Assembly (NCBI GenBank): GCA_024277135.1
Contig: JAJRVV010000245.1
Span: 1-64,000 of the forward strand
Reading direction: 5' to 3'
DNA: 64,000 nt
Origin: Chloroflexota bacterium
Lineage (GTDB): Bacteria > Chloroflexota > Anaerolineae > Promineifilales > Promineifilaceae
Made by a program: the position numbers and the translations under genes. Positions within the stretch are counted from its first letter, which is position 1. The number at the start of each line of letters is the position of its first letter. Below, piece by piece: positions 16,102 to 26,200 of this stretch. The notes beneath the pieces are model-generated. The model was not told the DNA's origin. It worked only from the letters and a program-made list of their open reading frames with translations, and did no database searches.

Positions 16102-17244
16102 ATGCGGCGCTGGCTGACATCGAATGAAACCTGGTTGCGCGGCGGCCGCTGGCTGGCGGCGCGGCCGTTGTGGGGCACGGCCGCTTTGCTGGCGCTGGGG
16201 ATGAGCCGAAACCGGAAACAGACATTGCTCTTTTTGGCGGGCGCGGCCGCGCTGCCCCTGGCCCATCTATTGTGGCGGCACAGCTATTATAGCGAATGGC
16301 TGCCCAACACCTACACCCTCAAGGTGTATGGCGTTCCCGGCCGTCTGACGCGCGGGGCGCGCTATCTGGCGCTGTTTGTGCGCAATTACGGCGTGCCTTT
16401 GGCCATGGGCGGGTTGGGCGCGGTGTGGTTGTGGCAGCGGCGAATCACCCTGCTGTTAGCGGGTGTTGGTTTGGGTATGGGCTATATTTTGCTGGTGGGG
16501 GATGATATTTTCCCGTACAGTCGCTTTTTAGCCCCGATTGTGCCGCTTTTGTTGGCGCTGGCGTTTGCTGTGGGCACGGCCGTTACCTCAAACCCAAAAG
16601 CGCGGCTGATGTTGATGAGCGCGGTGAGTACGGCCGTGCTGGCGAATGTGGGCGCGTTCCAACTGGACCAACTCACCTCCACCAATGGCGAACCGGCGCG
16701 GGGGCTGGCGGCGGCCGTCCTTATCGAGCAGTACACCGACCCGGATACCACTATCGCCGTTTCCGCTGCTGGCGCAGTTCCTTATTTCAGTCAGCGATAC
16801 ACGTTTGACATGCTGGGCAAATCTGACCCGGTTATCGCCTGCATGGAGCCGGTTCCGGCGGTACCAGTAGGGCATAGCGCGGTAAACCGCAAATGAGCAA
16901 TGAGCAATGAACAAATAAATTGCGCGGTTGACGCAAATGTTGCAGAGGAATTCTATAACAAGTATGATTTCACTTACAGCTTAGACCAGGAGCCGGACTT
17001 GGTTATCATGGAGTTATCGGCGGCGTCGGTCAATGAATGGATTTGGTTAGCTGAAGGGGATTTGGCGCCTTCATTCCGTAACCGGCATTTCGTGGCGCTT
17101 ATTACAAACGAGGTTTTTCAGGCCGATTATCTGCCCCACGCTATTGATCTGCCGTTTTTACGCCAGCAAAATATGATTTATTATCGGGAAACGGCCGTCA
17201 GCCGGCTGCACCTGGAATCGTGGCAGAACCCCCGCCTCAATTAA
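16102..17244 (+). pseudogene. Truncated and interrupted GT-C-type membrane glycosyltransferase
   Basis: Two same-frame ORFs (16042-16896 and 16900-17244) read as one gene interrupted by an 81-bp in-frame insertion with a TGA stop (16876-16956). Before the insert the protein reads '...VPAVPVGH', after it 'NKYDFTYSLDQEPDLVIM'. Joined, they give 'GHNKYDFTYS', the form expected in the C-terminal region of a large polytopic glycosyltransferase family (arabinofuranosyl/mannosyltransferase-like). 'HSYYSEWLPNTYTLKVYG' and several hydrophobic helices support this. The N-terminal catalytic half is missing: coding-like sequence starts after the sdh terminator near ATG 16102. The family assignment is from memory of motifs, so moderate confidence. 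The insert includes heptamer repeats. Confidence 0.6.
16891..16918. repeat. Heptamer repeats inside the pseudogene insertion
   Basis: Tandem 7-mers aaatgag, caatgag, caatgaa, caaataa. They fall inside the 81-bp insertion (16876-16956) that breaks the glycosyltransferase remnant and include its premature stop. Confidence 0.6.
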
Positions 17245-17247
17245 TCA

Positions 17248-18981
17248 TCAACCATCAGCGATCAAAGTCCCTCCCGGTTCATAATCAGCCAAAATAGAGC
17301 CGCCGATGAACTCGCGCAAAATCGAATCGCCAGCGATGATGTGCAGGCTTTCCTGGGGAATAGGGTCGAACCATTGCAGAAAGGCCAGCAGCCGGTTCGC
17401 CTCCACCCGTTCCCGCGTCCCCGGTTCCACTTGCAGCAAAAGCGGCTGCGCCAATTTTTTCAGCGCCGACAATTCGTAAACCAACGCCGAATTGAAGAAG
17501 ACGTCGGCATTGTTCTGATGAGGGAAAATGTGTCGTTTTTCGCCGCGGCGGACGCTGGGCCAGCGGCCAATGGTGTCGGCGGCGGTGTAGCCGCGATGGG
17601 CGGCGTCGCGCGCAATGCGGCGCAAAAGGCGGGTGTCGGTGGTGGGGACGCGGTTGTGCCGGTCCAAATTGAGTTGGGTGAAAGCTGAGATAAAAATCCG
17701 GTAATAGGAACCTGGCGGCAGGTTTTCTACCAGGCAGGGATTGAGGCCGTGAATCCCTTCCACGATGATGACGTGATCGGGGCCGATGCTCAGTTGATGC
17801 CCTTCTTCTCGTTGGCCGGTGTGAAAGTTGTAGCGGGGCTGGATGATGGTTTCGCCCGCCATCAACTGCGCCAGATGGCTCTGGAAAAGAGCTACATCCA
17901 ACGCTTCCAGCGCTTCAAAATCATAATCGCCGTTTTTGTCGATAGGGGTATCTTCGCGGTTGACGAAGTAGTTGTCCATGCCGATGGCTACCGGGTGGAT
18001 ACCGAGCGCCATCAATTGAATAGCCAGCCGTTTGCTGAAGGTGGTTTTTCCGGCCGAGGTGGGGCCGGAGATCATGACGAGTTTGACCTGGGGGCGGCGG
18101 GCGGCGATTTCGGCGGCGATGGCAGTGAGCTGCCGCTGGTGGAAGGCTTCGGCGATGAGAATGATTTCTTGGGCGCGGCCGTCCCGAATAGCCCGGTTCA
18201 GCGCGGCCACACTGGGGACGCCGACGATGCTCAACCACTCATCATAATCCTGAAAAATGCGGGCCAAGACCGGCTCGTCTTCAAATGGTTGCAGCGCGTC
18301 TGGCTGTTGGCGGCGGGGAAATTGGAGGATGAAGCCATTGCCATACGGCCGTAAATCGAACAAATCCAGGTAACTGGTGCGCGGAACCATGAAGCCGTGG
18401 TAATAATCGCGGACGCCGTTCAACTCATACAGCGTCAGATAATCCTTGCGTCGTTTGGCGAACAACTCTGCTTTTTCCTGATCGCCGCTCTCCCTGAAGA
18501 GCTGCAAGGCTTCGTCGAGCGGCGCTTGCACTTGGGTGATGGGTAAATCGGCGTCAACCAGTTCTTGCATTCGCTGTCGCAGCCGGCGGAGATCTGCGGC
18601 GGAAACGGGTTGTTTGTCCACCCGCTCGCAGTAGTAGCCGCCGAAGGGCATCGAGTGATGGACGGCGATAGTGACGCCGGGGAACAGTTCGGCGGCGACG
18701 GCGATCATGAGGAAAGTGAGAGAGCGGCGGTAGATGCGGGTGCCATCGGAATTGGCGGTGGTTTCCGGCTCGATGTCGGCGTCGGCCAACAGCGGGCGGG
18801 AGAGTTCGCGCAGTTTGCCGTTCATGATGGCGGCCACGATACGGCCGTTCACTCTCTCTTGCAGATGGGCCGCTTTGATGAAATCTTCGATGGGCGTGCC
18901 GATGGGGCCTTCAAAGGCACGGCCGTCGGCAAACCGGGCTTGCACTGTCTGACGAATGGGAACGGGAATGATCTGGCTCAT
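17248..18981 (-). CDS. TGS-domain uridine kinase-like nucleoside kinase
   Basis: A ~577-aa two-part protein. The N-terminal ~200 residues resemble the TGS and second additional domain of threonyl-tRNA synthetase ('ARFADGRAFEGPIGTPIEDFIKAA', 'FGGYYCERVDKQPVSAADLRRL'). Residues ~295-500 are a phosphoribulokinase/uridine kinase domain: P-loop 'ISGPTSAGKTTFSKRL', 'AIGMDNYFVNREDTPIDKNGDYDFEALEALD', 'PRYNFHTGQREEGH' and 'VIIVEGIHGLNP'. This fusion is known from many bacteria; it probably phosphorylates a nucleoside, but the substrate is not established here. ATG 18981 is used; an in-frame ATG four codons upstream is equally possible. Single gene. Confidence 0.9.
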   Translation of the reverse strand: MSQIIPVPIRQTVQARFADGRAFEGPIGTPIEDFIKAAHLQERVNGRIVAAIMNGKLRELSRPLLADADIEPETTANSDGTRIYRRSLTFLMIAVAAELFPGVTIAVHHSMPFGGYYCERVDKQPVSAADLRRLRQRMQELVDADLPITQVQAPLDEALQLFRESGDQEKAELFAKRRKDYLTLYELNGVRDYYHGFMVPRTSYLDLFDLRPYGNGFILQFPRRQQPDALQPFEDEPVLARIFQDYDEWLSIVGVPSVAALNRAIRDGRAQEIILIAEAFHQRQLTAIAAEIAARRPQVKLVMISGPTSAGKTTFSKRLAIQLMALGIHPVAIGMDNYFVNREDTPIDKNGDYDFEALEALDVALFQSHLAQLMAGETIIQPRYNFHTGQREEGHQLSIGPDHVIIVEGIHGLNPCLVENLPPGSYYRIFISAFTQLNLDRHNRVPTTDTRLLRRIARDAAHRGYTAADTIGRWPSVRRGEKRHIFPHQNNADVFFNSALVYELSALKKLAQPLLLQVEPGTRERVEANRLLAFLQWFDPIPQESLHIIAGDSILREFIGGSILADYEPGGTLIADG

Positions 18982-19045
18982 TGTAAACTCCATTGAGAAT
19001 TTGAGAGATTGGGGGGCGTCGCTTTAGCTGGAGACCGGGTCTTCT

Positions 19046-20041
19046 CTACCTGTGCCATGCAGGGCAGAACGACGGCGCAAACCAGCGGGTGCTGGCGCGT
19101 CCGCGCAGGCGGCTGAGGCTGGGCAGGCAGGCGATGATCACCCGGGGATTACTGGCGCTGATTTTGACGGCCGTCTGTCCCAGACGAGATTGCAGTTCAA
19201 TGTCCAGCGTGTTGGCGTCGCCAAAGAGGGACGTTTCGCTGCCGATGGGCACTACCAGCGCCACCGGCACGGCATACCCCTTGATGTAAAATGCCCGGCC
19301 AAAGAAATCAACGTAATGGTAAACGATATGTTCGCCGTAGGTGATGAGGCCGGAAACAGGCTGTTCGCCCAACACCAGCAAGGATTCTTTGGGCACGTAC
19401 CCTTTGTCAATTTTAATGGCAATCGTCCATTGGGAAGCGAGTTCGGGGGAGATGCCGTTGCGAGCGGCCACGGCACGGCCGTATTTATCCAACACACTGG
19501 CCGCATAATTTTGCGTGACCTGGCCGTCCACCTGATCCCAGCCGCCGCTGTAGGCAGCCAGGGCGGCGGCCAAATCACCGCCTGCCTGCCGGATGATCTC
19601 CGACAGAATGGCCGTTCCCCAACGCAAATTTGTGATTGGGTCTTCCAGCGCTTCGGGATCGGGCCGCCATTCCAGGCCGGGGCTGGAAGGCATCACCCCC
19701 ATCAGACCCACCGCGCCTACCCGGCTGATGACATTGGGGATACCGTTGGACTCCTCATCCACCACGGCGGCGATGAAATCTGGGTCCAACCCCTGTTCGG
19801 CGGCAATCAGCGCGATCTCTTCTGACCATTGCCGAATCACTTTTTTCCAGATGGGAGAGAGGATTTGTTCTCGATTGCCGGCGCGAAACAGGTCGTTGGT
19901 TGGCGTGGCGCGCACTGTGACCGGCCACAAGAAAGAGGCCATTAGCGAGCAGGTTAGCGCCAGATGTATAAGCGATCTGATGGTGAATCGGGTTGGATAC
20001 GGCATCATTCGGGTGTTTGTGAGATAAGAAAAGCGAGTCAT
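19046..20041 (-). CDS. Secreted lytic transglycosylase (SLT/goose-lysozyme-like)
   Basis: A ~331-aa exported peptidoglycan-cleaving enzyme. A signal peptide/anchor 'IRSLIHLALTCSLMASFLWPVTVRA' lies near residues 21-45. The catalytic SLT domain follows: 'IALIAAEQGLDPDFIAAVVDEESNG' with the catalytic Glu in 'DEESN', 'GAVGLMGVMPSSPG', 'DPITNLRWGTAILSEI', 'AALAAYSGGWDQV'. The C-terminal ~130 residues ('GYVPKESLLVLGEQPVSGLITYG') are less conserved. Several in-frame starts exist (TTG 20104, ATG 20077, ATG 20041, ATG 20005); ATG 20041 keeps a normal signal peptide. It lies downstream of the 174-aa unknown gene, same strand. Confidence 0.8.
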   Translation of the reverse strand: MTRFSYLTNTRMMPYPTRFTIRSLIHLALTCSLMASFLWPVTVRATPTNDLFRAGNREQILSPIWKKVIRQWSEEIALIAAEQGLDPDFIAAVVDEESNGIPNVISRVGAVGLMGVMPSSPGLEWRPDPEALEDPITNLRWGTAILSEIIRQAGGDLAAALAAYSGGWDQVDGQVTQNYAASVLDKYGRAVAARNGISPELASQWTIAIKIDKGYVPKESLLVLGEQPVSGLITYGEHIVYHYVDFFGRAFYIKGYAVPVALVVPIGSETSLFGDANTLDIELQSRLGQTAVKISASNPRVIIACLPSLSRLRGRASTRWFAPSFCPAWHR

Positions 20042-20108
20042 GGACTCGCCTGATTGTTTTGCCTGTTTCGCAGACATTCTAGCATATCTGACTGGTTGTG
20101 CCAATGGG

Positions 20109-20633
20109 TTATGGCGCGGAAAAATGCCACCCGGTCAGGTCAGGATTAACATGCCACCAGGAGACGTTGGCGGCGGATAACGGCCGTTTCCAATGCGACG
20201 GCCGTTTAATCTGAACCGGCTCCTGGGTTTGGGCGTCCGGCAGCAAAATGGCTTCGACGCTGATCCCGGCCCGCATCTCGCCGCTTTTTTGGCGGAACGC
20301 CATCACCACCAAACGACTGGTCAACTCCAATTCTCGCATAAATCGTTGGACTTGACGGCCGTCCGCGTCAAAGCCAAAAATCTCGGCCCTGGGAAACTGG
20401 TCGCCAAAATCGCGCACCCATTGGTAAATGGCCTGTGACCGAATTTCGCTGCCCCAATCGTCCAAAACGAAGGCGGGAAACAGCAGGGTTTTGCTGCCTT
20501 GCAGGACGAAGGCGAAGCGCAGATAGAGAGAGTGTTCGTTTTTAGTTTGGGGTTGGTGCTTCAGGAGCAGGAGAGCGGCACGGCCGTCTCCGGTGAACAG
20601 CTTGCCGTGAATGTGTTGGCTGATTGGTTTCAT
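20109..20633 (-). CDS. Hypothetical protein
   Basis: A ~174-aa protein that I do not recognise. It is mixed alpha/beta with no signal peptide, membrane segment or cysteine pattern; it is Trp-rich at the C-terminus ('VSWWHVNPDLTGWHF'). 'GSKTLLFPAFVLDDWG' and 'FPRAEIFGFDADGRQVQRFMRELE' look like ordered strands and a helix. The start is placed at ATG 20633 ('MKPISQ'), with a GGAG about ten bases upstream; the ORF can extend 16 codons further. It is followed closely by the lytic transglycosylase gene and may be cotranscribed with it. Function unknown. Confidence 0.55.
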   Translation of the reverse strand: MKPISQHIHGKLFTGDGRAALLLLKHQPQTKNEHSLYLRFAFVLQGSKTLLFPAFVLDDWGSEIRSQAIYQWVRDFGDQFPRAEIFGFDADGRQVQRFMRELELTSRLVVMAFRQKSGEMRAGISVEAILLPDAQTQEPVQIKRPSHWKRPLSAANVSWWHVNPDLTGWHFSAP

Positions 20634-20795
20634 GGTGATGGTACTCCGATCCACCATATCAAAATGTGGGGCGGGCGGCAAATCATTTGTAAGTTGCCAG
20701 TTTGACGATGGCTGTCTATCATTTCCCGGAGAAGTGACACAGGCAGCTATTTGCTGCCTATGATATAGAAATCCGCAGGCGTGGCAGAGTGTACA

Positions 20796-20833
20796 GATTT
20801 TTCTCTGTGTCCTCAGTGAACTCTGTGGCTATT
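20796..20833. repeat. 38-bp dispersed repeat, copy 1
   Basis: 'gatttttctctgtgtcctca' and the following 18 bases match 62561-62598 at 35 of 38 positions. It lies just upstream of the alcohol dehydrogenase start. The stretch is open in frame with that gene but looks non-coding. Confidence 0.6.
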
Positions 20834-20848
20834 GGTAAAGGATGCGCG

Positions 20849-21889
20849 ATGAAAGCAGTTGTTTTTCATGAACATGGCAGTTTGGACAATGTGGTTTATG
20901 CCGATGTGCCGGAACCGGAAATCGGGCCAGAAATGGCGTTGATCGAAGTGAAGGCGGCGGCGTTGAACCGGCTGGATTTGTGGGTGTTGGCCGGTTGGCC
21001 GGGATTAAATTTGAAGATGCCGCACATCATAGGCAGCGATGGCGCGGGGGTGATTGCGGCCGTCGGCCAGCGCGTTTCCGGTTTTACGGTGGGGGATCGG
21101 GTGGCGGTGAACCCGACCTTGAGCTGCGGCCAATGTGATTTTTGTCTGGCGGGGCGGGATAACATGTGCCGCCGCTTCGCCCTCTTTGGCGAGCATGTGG
21201 ATGGTTTTTTGGCTGAATATGCGGCCGTACCGGTCCGGAATCTGCTCAAAATGCCGGATAACGCTGGTTTTGTGACGGCGGCGGCGGCTTCGTTAGTGTT
21301 TGTGACGGCGTGGCATTCGCTCATCACCCGCGCCAAGTTCCAAGTGGGCGAGTCCATTTTGATCGTGGGCGCTGGCGGCGGCGTGAACACGGCCGCTATC
21401 CAGGTGGCGCGGCTGGCGGGAGCCGGTCAAATTTACGTAGTGGGATCATCCGCCGCCAAGCTGGCGTTGGCGCGAGAGTTGGGCGCGGATGTGACGATTA
21501 ACCGAAATGAAGTGGATTGGGGCAAGGCGATTTTCAAAGCGACCAACCGGGAGGGCGTGGACGTGGCAGTGGACAATGTGGGCGCCGCCACTTACCAAAA
21601 GTCACTGCGGGCGTTGAAGCGGGGCGGCCGTTTGTTGACGGTGGGAAACACCAGCGGCCCTAAGTTTGAGATTGACAACCGGCTGTTGTTTGGTAAGCAT
21701 TTGAGCATCATCGGCAGCACCATGGGCGCGATTCGAGATTACGAACAGGTGATGGGGTTGCTGTTTGACGGCCGTCTGCGAGCCATCGTGGATTCGGAGC
21801 ATCCGCTGAGTCACGGCCCATCTATCCTGAGAAAATTGGATTCTGGCGATGTATCAGGTAAATTAGTGGTCAGCGATTTCAAGAGATAG
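20849..21889 (+). CDS. Zinc-dependent medium-chain alcohol dehydrogenase
   Basis: A 346-aa NAD(P)-dependent oxidoreductase of the MDR superfamily. The N-terminal GroES-like domain has the catalytic-zinc region 'GSDGAGVIAAVG' and the structural-zinc lobe 'CGQCDFCLAGRDNMCRR', with four cysteines. The Rossmann domain has 'ESILIVGAGGGVNTAAIQVARLAGAGQIYVV'. It resembles zinc-binding alcohol dehydrogenases and quinone-reductase-like members; the substrate cannot be deduced. ATG 20849 is chosen ('MKAVVFHEHG', the standard family N-terminus) because the longer ORF is read from a dispersed repeat. Probably a single-gene unit. Confidence 0.9.
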   Translation: MKAVVFHEHGSLDNVVYADVPEPEIGPEMALIEVKAAALNRLDLWVLAGWPGLNLKMPHIIGSDGAGVIAAVGQRVSGFTVGDRVAVNPTLSCGQCDFCLAGRDNMCRRFALFGEHVDGFLAEYAAVPVRNLLKMPDNAGFVTAAAASLVFVTAWHSLITRAKFQVGESILIVGAGGGVNTAAIQVARLAGAGQIYVVGSSAAKLALARELGADVTINRNEVDWGKAIFKATNREGVDVAVDNVGAATYQKSLRALKRGGRLLTVGNTSGPKFEIDNRLLFGKHLSIIGSTMGAIRDYEQVMGLLFDGRLRAIVDSEHPLSHGPSILRKLDSGDVSGKLVVSDFKR

Positions 21890-21984
21890 ATCGCGCATTG
21901 AACAATGGGTTGGCATTCGCCAACCGCTACAATTGAAGCCCTGCCTCGTGCTGTATCAGTAGGCGGTGTGAAACGGAGGAGAAA

Positions 21985-23142
21985 ATGTCACTCATTCCTA
22001 CTTTTCCGACCCGCTGGACAGTTATCTTGTTTGCCTTGTTGCCTTTCCTGTTTGCTGCTTGCAGCGCATCCCCCGGTGAAATCAAAATCGGCGTATTGGC
22101 CCCGTTGAGCGGCCAATACGCCGAGACCTCTGGTCAGCCAATGGTGGATGCGGTGCAATTGGCGGTGGATCAAGTAAATGCAGCCGGCGGCCTGGAAGTT
22201 AACGGCCGTCGCTACGAAATCGTGTTGGTTGTTGAAGATGATGCGGCCAACCCGGAAACGGCCGTCTCCGCCGCTCGGAAACTCATCAACCAAGACGCAG
22301 TGATGGCCCTCATCGGCCCGCCATTTAGCAGCGCCGCCATTCCGGTGGCCGATGTGGCCGAGCAAGCGGGCGTGCCTATGATCAGCCCCACGTCCACCAA
22401 CACCCAAACCACGCTGGACAAAACGTTTGTCTTTCGCGCCACCTTTGTGGATGTTTTTCAAGGGGCGGCCATGGCCCGATTTACGCTGGACGAATTGGGG
22501 ATGAATCGGGCGGCCGTCTTGTACGACATCGCCAATTCGTATAATCGGGGGCTGGCGGAAACCTTCCAGTCCGCTTTTATAGCGGCAGCGGGCGGCAAAA
22601 TCGTCGCCTTTGAATCGTACACCACGGATGAGAATGTGGATTTCAGCGAGCAGTTGAACGTGATCGCCGCCGCCGATCCGGATGTGTTGTTTTTGCCCAA
22701 TAACACGGATGATGTTTTATTGCAGGCAGAGCAGGCGCGGCAGATGGGCATCAATGCCACCATCTTAGGCGGCGATTCGTGGGAAGGGGAACGGTTGATG
22801 GGTCAGACGCCGTTTGATGACGCTTATTTCAGCGGCCATTTTTGCCGGGATGATAAGATTGAGGCGGTGCGGCTGTTTAATGACCAATTTGAATCGGCAT
22901 ACGGCCGTGAACCCAACGGTTTAATCGCGCTTTCATATGATTCTGCCAATCTGCTATTGGCCGCCATGCAAACCCAGACGGAGTTGACCCCCAAATCCAT
23001 ACGAGATGGGCTGTATGCGGTCGAGTTCAACGGTGTCACCGGCGAAATCAGCTTTACCGATTCCGGCGATCCGGTGAAAAGCGTCGCTATCTGGCGTATT
23101 AAGGGCGATGAGAGGGCGTGTTATCAACTAATCAACCCATAA
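21985..23142 (+). CDS. Branched-chain amino acid-type ABC substrate-binding lipoprotein
   Basis: A 385-aa periplasmic-binding-fold lipoprotein. The signal peptide ends in the lipobox 'LPFLFAAC'. The mature part is a type I (LivJ-like) binding protein: 'IKIGVLAPLSGQYAETSGQPMVDAVQLAVDQVNAAGG', 'AVMALIGPPFSSAAIPVADVAEQAGVPMISPTSTN', 'GMNRAAVLYDIANSYNRGLAETF'. No permease or ATPase is encoded nearby. A sensor kinase begins 98 bases downstream, so the protein may deliver a ligand signal rather than feed a transporter. An 'aacggaggagaaa' ribosome binding site precedes the ATG. Confidence 0.88.
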   Translation: MSLIPTFPTRWTVILFALLPFLFAACSASPGEIKIGVLAPLSGQYAETSGQPMVDAVQLAVDQVNAAGGLEVNGRRYEIVLVVEDDAANPETAVSAARKLINQDAVMALIGPPFSSAAIPVADVAEQAGVPMISPTSTNTQTTLDKTFVFRATFVDVFQGAAMARFTLDELGMNRAAVLYDIANSYNRGLAETFQSAFIAAAGGKIVAFESYTTDENVDFSEQLNVIAAADPDVLFLPNNTDDVLLQAEQARQMGINATILGGDSWEGERLMGQTPFDDAYFSGHFCRDDKIEAVRLFNDQFESAYGREPNGLIALSYDSANLLLAAMQTQTELTPKSIRDGLYAVEFNGVTGEISFTDSGDPVKSVAIWRIKGDERACYQLINP

Positions 23143-23240
23143 CGCGATAAACCGCAGGTTTGCAAGTTTGCAGGTCACTTGCAGCCTTGCAGAGTGACAA
23201 ACATTTATTCATCACACTTGGGGGGTGAGAGGTATCGGGC

Positions 23241-26200
23241 ATGAAGTTGTGGAAGACAAACCTGATGGCCCGGCTTGTCAGCTATTTTCTTTTTTTGTCG
23301 CTGGCAACGGTGAGCCTGGTCGGGTTTATCACCTATAACCAGGCGCAAGAAACGCTGAAACAAGCGGTGTTTGAACGCTTGAGCGCGGTGGCTGTCTTAA
23401 AAGAGGACGATCTCACGCGATGGATAGATTCTCAACGTGAGGACGTGCAGTTCATTGCCACCTTGCCCGAATTCAAACGGCAAACGGCCGTGCTCCTCAA
23501 CCTGGCCTATGCCGACACGCCTCTTTCTGATCCAGCTTATCAACAAGCCCACGATGCCCTTTTAATGTTCCTCACCGATATTTTAGACAACTGGTTGGGC
23601 ATGAGCGAAATCATGGTCATGTCCAATGTAGGCGGTCAGATTATCCTCTCCACAAACCCGGAACAAGAGGGGCAGTACCGGGTGTTGGATACATACTATG
23701 TTCGCGGCCAGGAAGAAACCTTTGTTCAAGGGGTATATCCTTCCCCTATCACTAGCAAACCGGCTATCACCATTGCCACGCCCATTTTGGCTGAAGGGGG
23801 CCAGCGGTTGGGAGTTTTGGCCGTTCATCTGAACCTGAACCACATGGACCGAATCATATTAGACCAAACAGGTCTCGGTGAATCGGCTGAATTATATCTG
23901 GTTGACGCCTATAACGTTTTTGTTTCCGGCGAACGATTTGGCCGCCGCGATTATCCGCGCGGTGTGCATACGGCGGGGATTGATGCGGCCGTAAACGGCG
24001 AACAGGACGTAGGCACGTACCAAAATTATGCGGGTATGCCCGTCATTGGCGCTTATCGGTGGTTGGACGAATTGGGCGTGGCCTTATTGGCGGAAATGAG
24101 TCAGGAGGAGGCTTTGGCGCCGGCGCGGCGATTGGCGACCACGATTTTGACGATTGGGGCATTCACGGCCGTGCTTCTGGCAGTTGGCGTCTACACCCTT
24201 GCTCTTCAGATCGTCCGCCCCATTCTGGCGATCACGGAAACGGCCGTGCAAGTGGCCGGCGGCGACCTCACTCGTCAAGCGCCCCAGTCAGGCGAAGATG
24301 AAGTCGGGTTGTTGGCCCACGCCTTCAACCAGATGACCACCCAACTGCGTCTCCTCTATACCGGACTTGAGGATAAAGTGGTCGAATTGCAAAAAGCTGA
24401 ATCAGCTCTACAGCAAAACGCCCGTCGTCTAGAAGCGCTGCACGAACTAGACAGCGCCATCCTGGCCACACAATCTCCTGAAGAGATGGCTGCCGCCGTA
24501 CTCAACCACCTGCGCGATCTCATCCCTACCATCCGTTCCAGCGTCACCCTGTTCCATGAAGAAGCTGGTGAAGCTTATATTCTGGCCGCCGCCGGCCCCG
24601 GTGATGACAAGATCGGTTCCGGCCAGACGATTCCCCTTTCCGCTTTTGGCGATTTGGCGGATTTACGCGCCGGACGGCCGCGTTATGTAGATGATGTTCC
24701 CCAAATGCCTGGAGACTCCTATACCCGTGACAGCCTGCTCGATCTTGAAGTTAATTGCTACATCAACTTCCCCCTTAACTGGCGAGATACACTCATCGGC
24801 TCCCTTAATTTAGGCAGCCATGACGCCAACCTGCTCCATGAAAAAAACATGGACATCGCCCGCGAATTGGCGGACCAATTAGCCGTTGCCTTGCGCCAGG
24901 CCCAATTGTTCGATGATACCCAACGGCAGTTGCAAGAATTAAGCGTTTTGCACGCGGTGGCCCTGGCGGCAACGGAAGAAACTGACGAAAACGCTCTCAT
25001 TCAGCGCGTCACCCAAATTGTCGGCAAAACCTTATACACAGATAGCGTAGGCGTCTTGTTGGTGGATGCTGTTTCTGAGAACCTGGTCACGCATCCTTCC
25101 TATCAAGGATTGGAAAACTACATGGGTGACGCCACCTATCCCATTATTGAGGGCGTTACTGGCTATGTCGCGCGTACCGGACAGCCGGTGTGTGTTCCCG
25201 ACGTTTCCCAGGAACCCAAGTATCGTCGCGCATTGGCCGCTACCCGCTCTGAGTTATGTGTGCCCCTTAAAGCGGGTAGGGGGATTTTGGGTGTGTTTAA
25301 CGTGGAAAGTAATCAGCTGGACACGTATGCAGATGCGGATATGCGGCTGTTGGTGACATTGGCAGGGCAATTGGCGACGGCGATTGAACGAATCCGCCTG
25401 TTTGACCAGGCGCAAGCAGAGATTGTGGTGCGGCGGCGGGCGGAAAAGGCGCTGCGACAGGCGCGGGATGAGTTGGAACTGCGCGTGGCCGAGCGCACCG
25501 CCGAATTAACCCTGCTCAACCATGCCAGCCAGGCGCTCATCTCCACGTTGGAGCAAGACCAGGTGCTGGTGACGGTTTTGGGCGAACTGCGTAACCTGCT
25601 CCGAATCGTGGCTTGCTCCGTGTGGCTGTTGGATACGAAGACGGGTGAAATGGTCTGCCGCCAAAGCTCTGGGCCAACACGGGGCCAGATACAAGGGCTG
25701 CGTTTGCCGATGGGTGTGGGAATTGTGGGTTGGTGTGTGCGTCACGGCCGCAGCCTCATCGTTGCCGACGCCCAAACTGATGATCGGCATTATACGCAGC
25801 TTGACCAGTTCATGGGCATCACCACCCGCTCCTTGCTCACAACGCCGCTCATCGTGCAGGGGCGTGTGATTGGGGCTGTCCAGGCGCTGGATGTAGATGT
25901 AGGCCGGTTTGATGAGACTGATTTGGTTCTGGTGGAATCGTTGGCGGCCACGGCTGCCTTCGCCATCGAAAACGCCCGGCTTTTCAGCCAGGCCCGCATA
26001 GATGCGGAAACTCGCGCGGTTTTGTTGAGCGAAGTGAACCATCGTGTCAAAAATAACCTTTCCGCCATTATTGGGCTGCTGTATGCCGAGCGCCGCCACT
26101 CCGATCTGACCGATCAGCCGCGATATCAATCCATCATGCAGGACTTGATCAGCCGGGTGCAAGGACTAGCCACGGTTCATGAACTGTTGTCTGCCTCAGG

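Noticed and set aside
23143-23240. Riboswitch or attenuator between the lipoprotein and sensor kinase genes
   Set aside because: Only short 'gtttgcaagtttgcag' repetitions; no stable conserved structure recognised.
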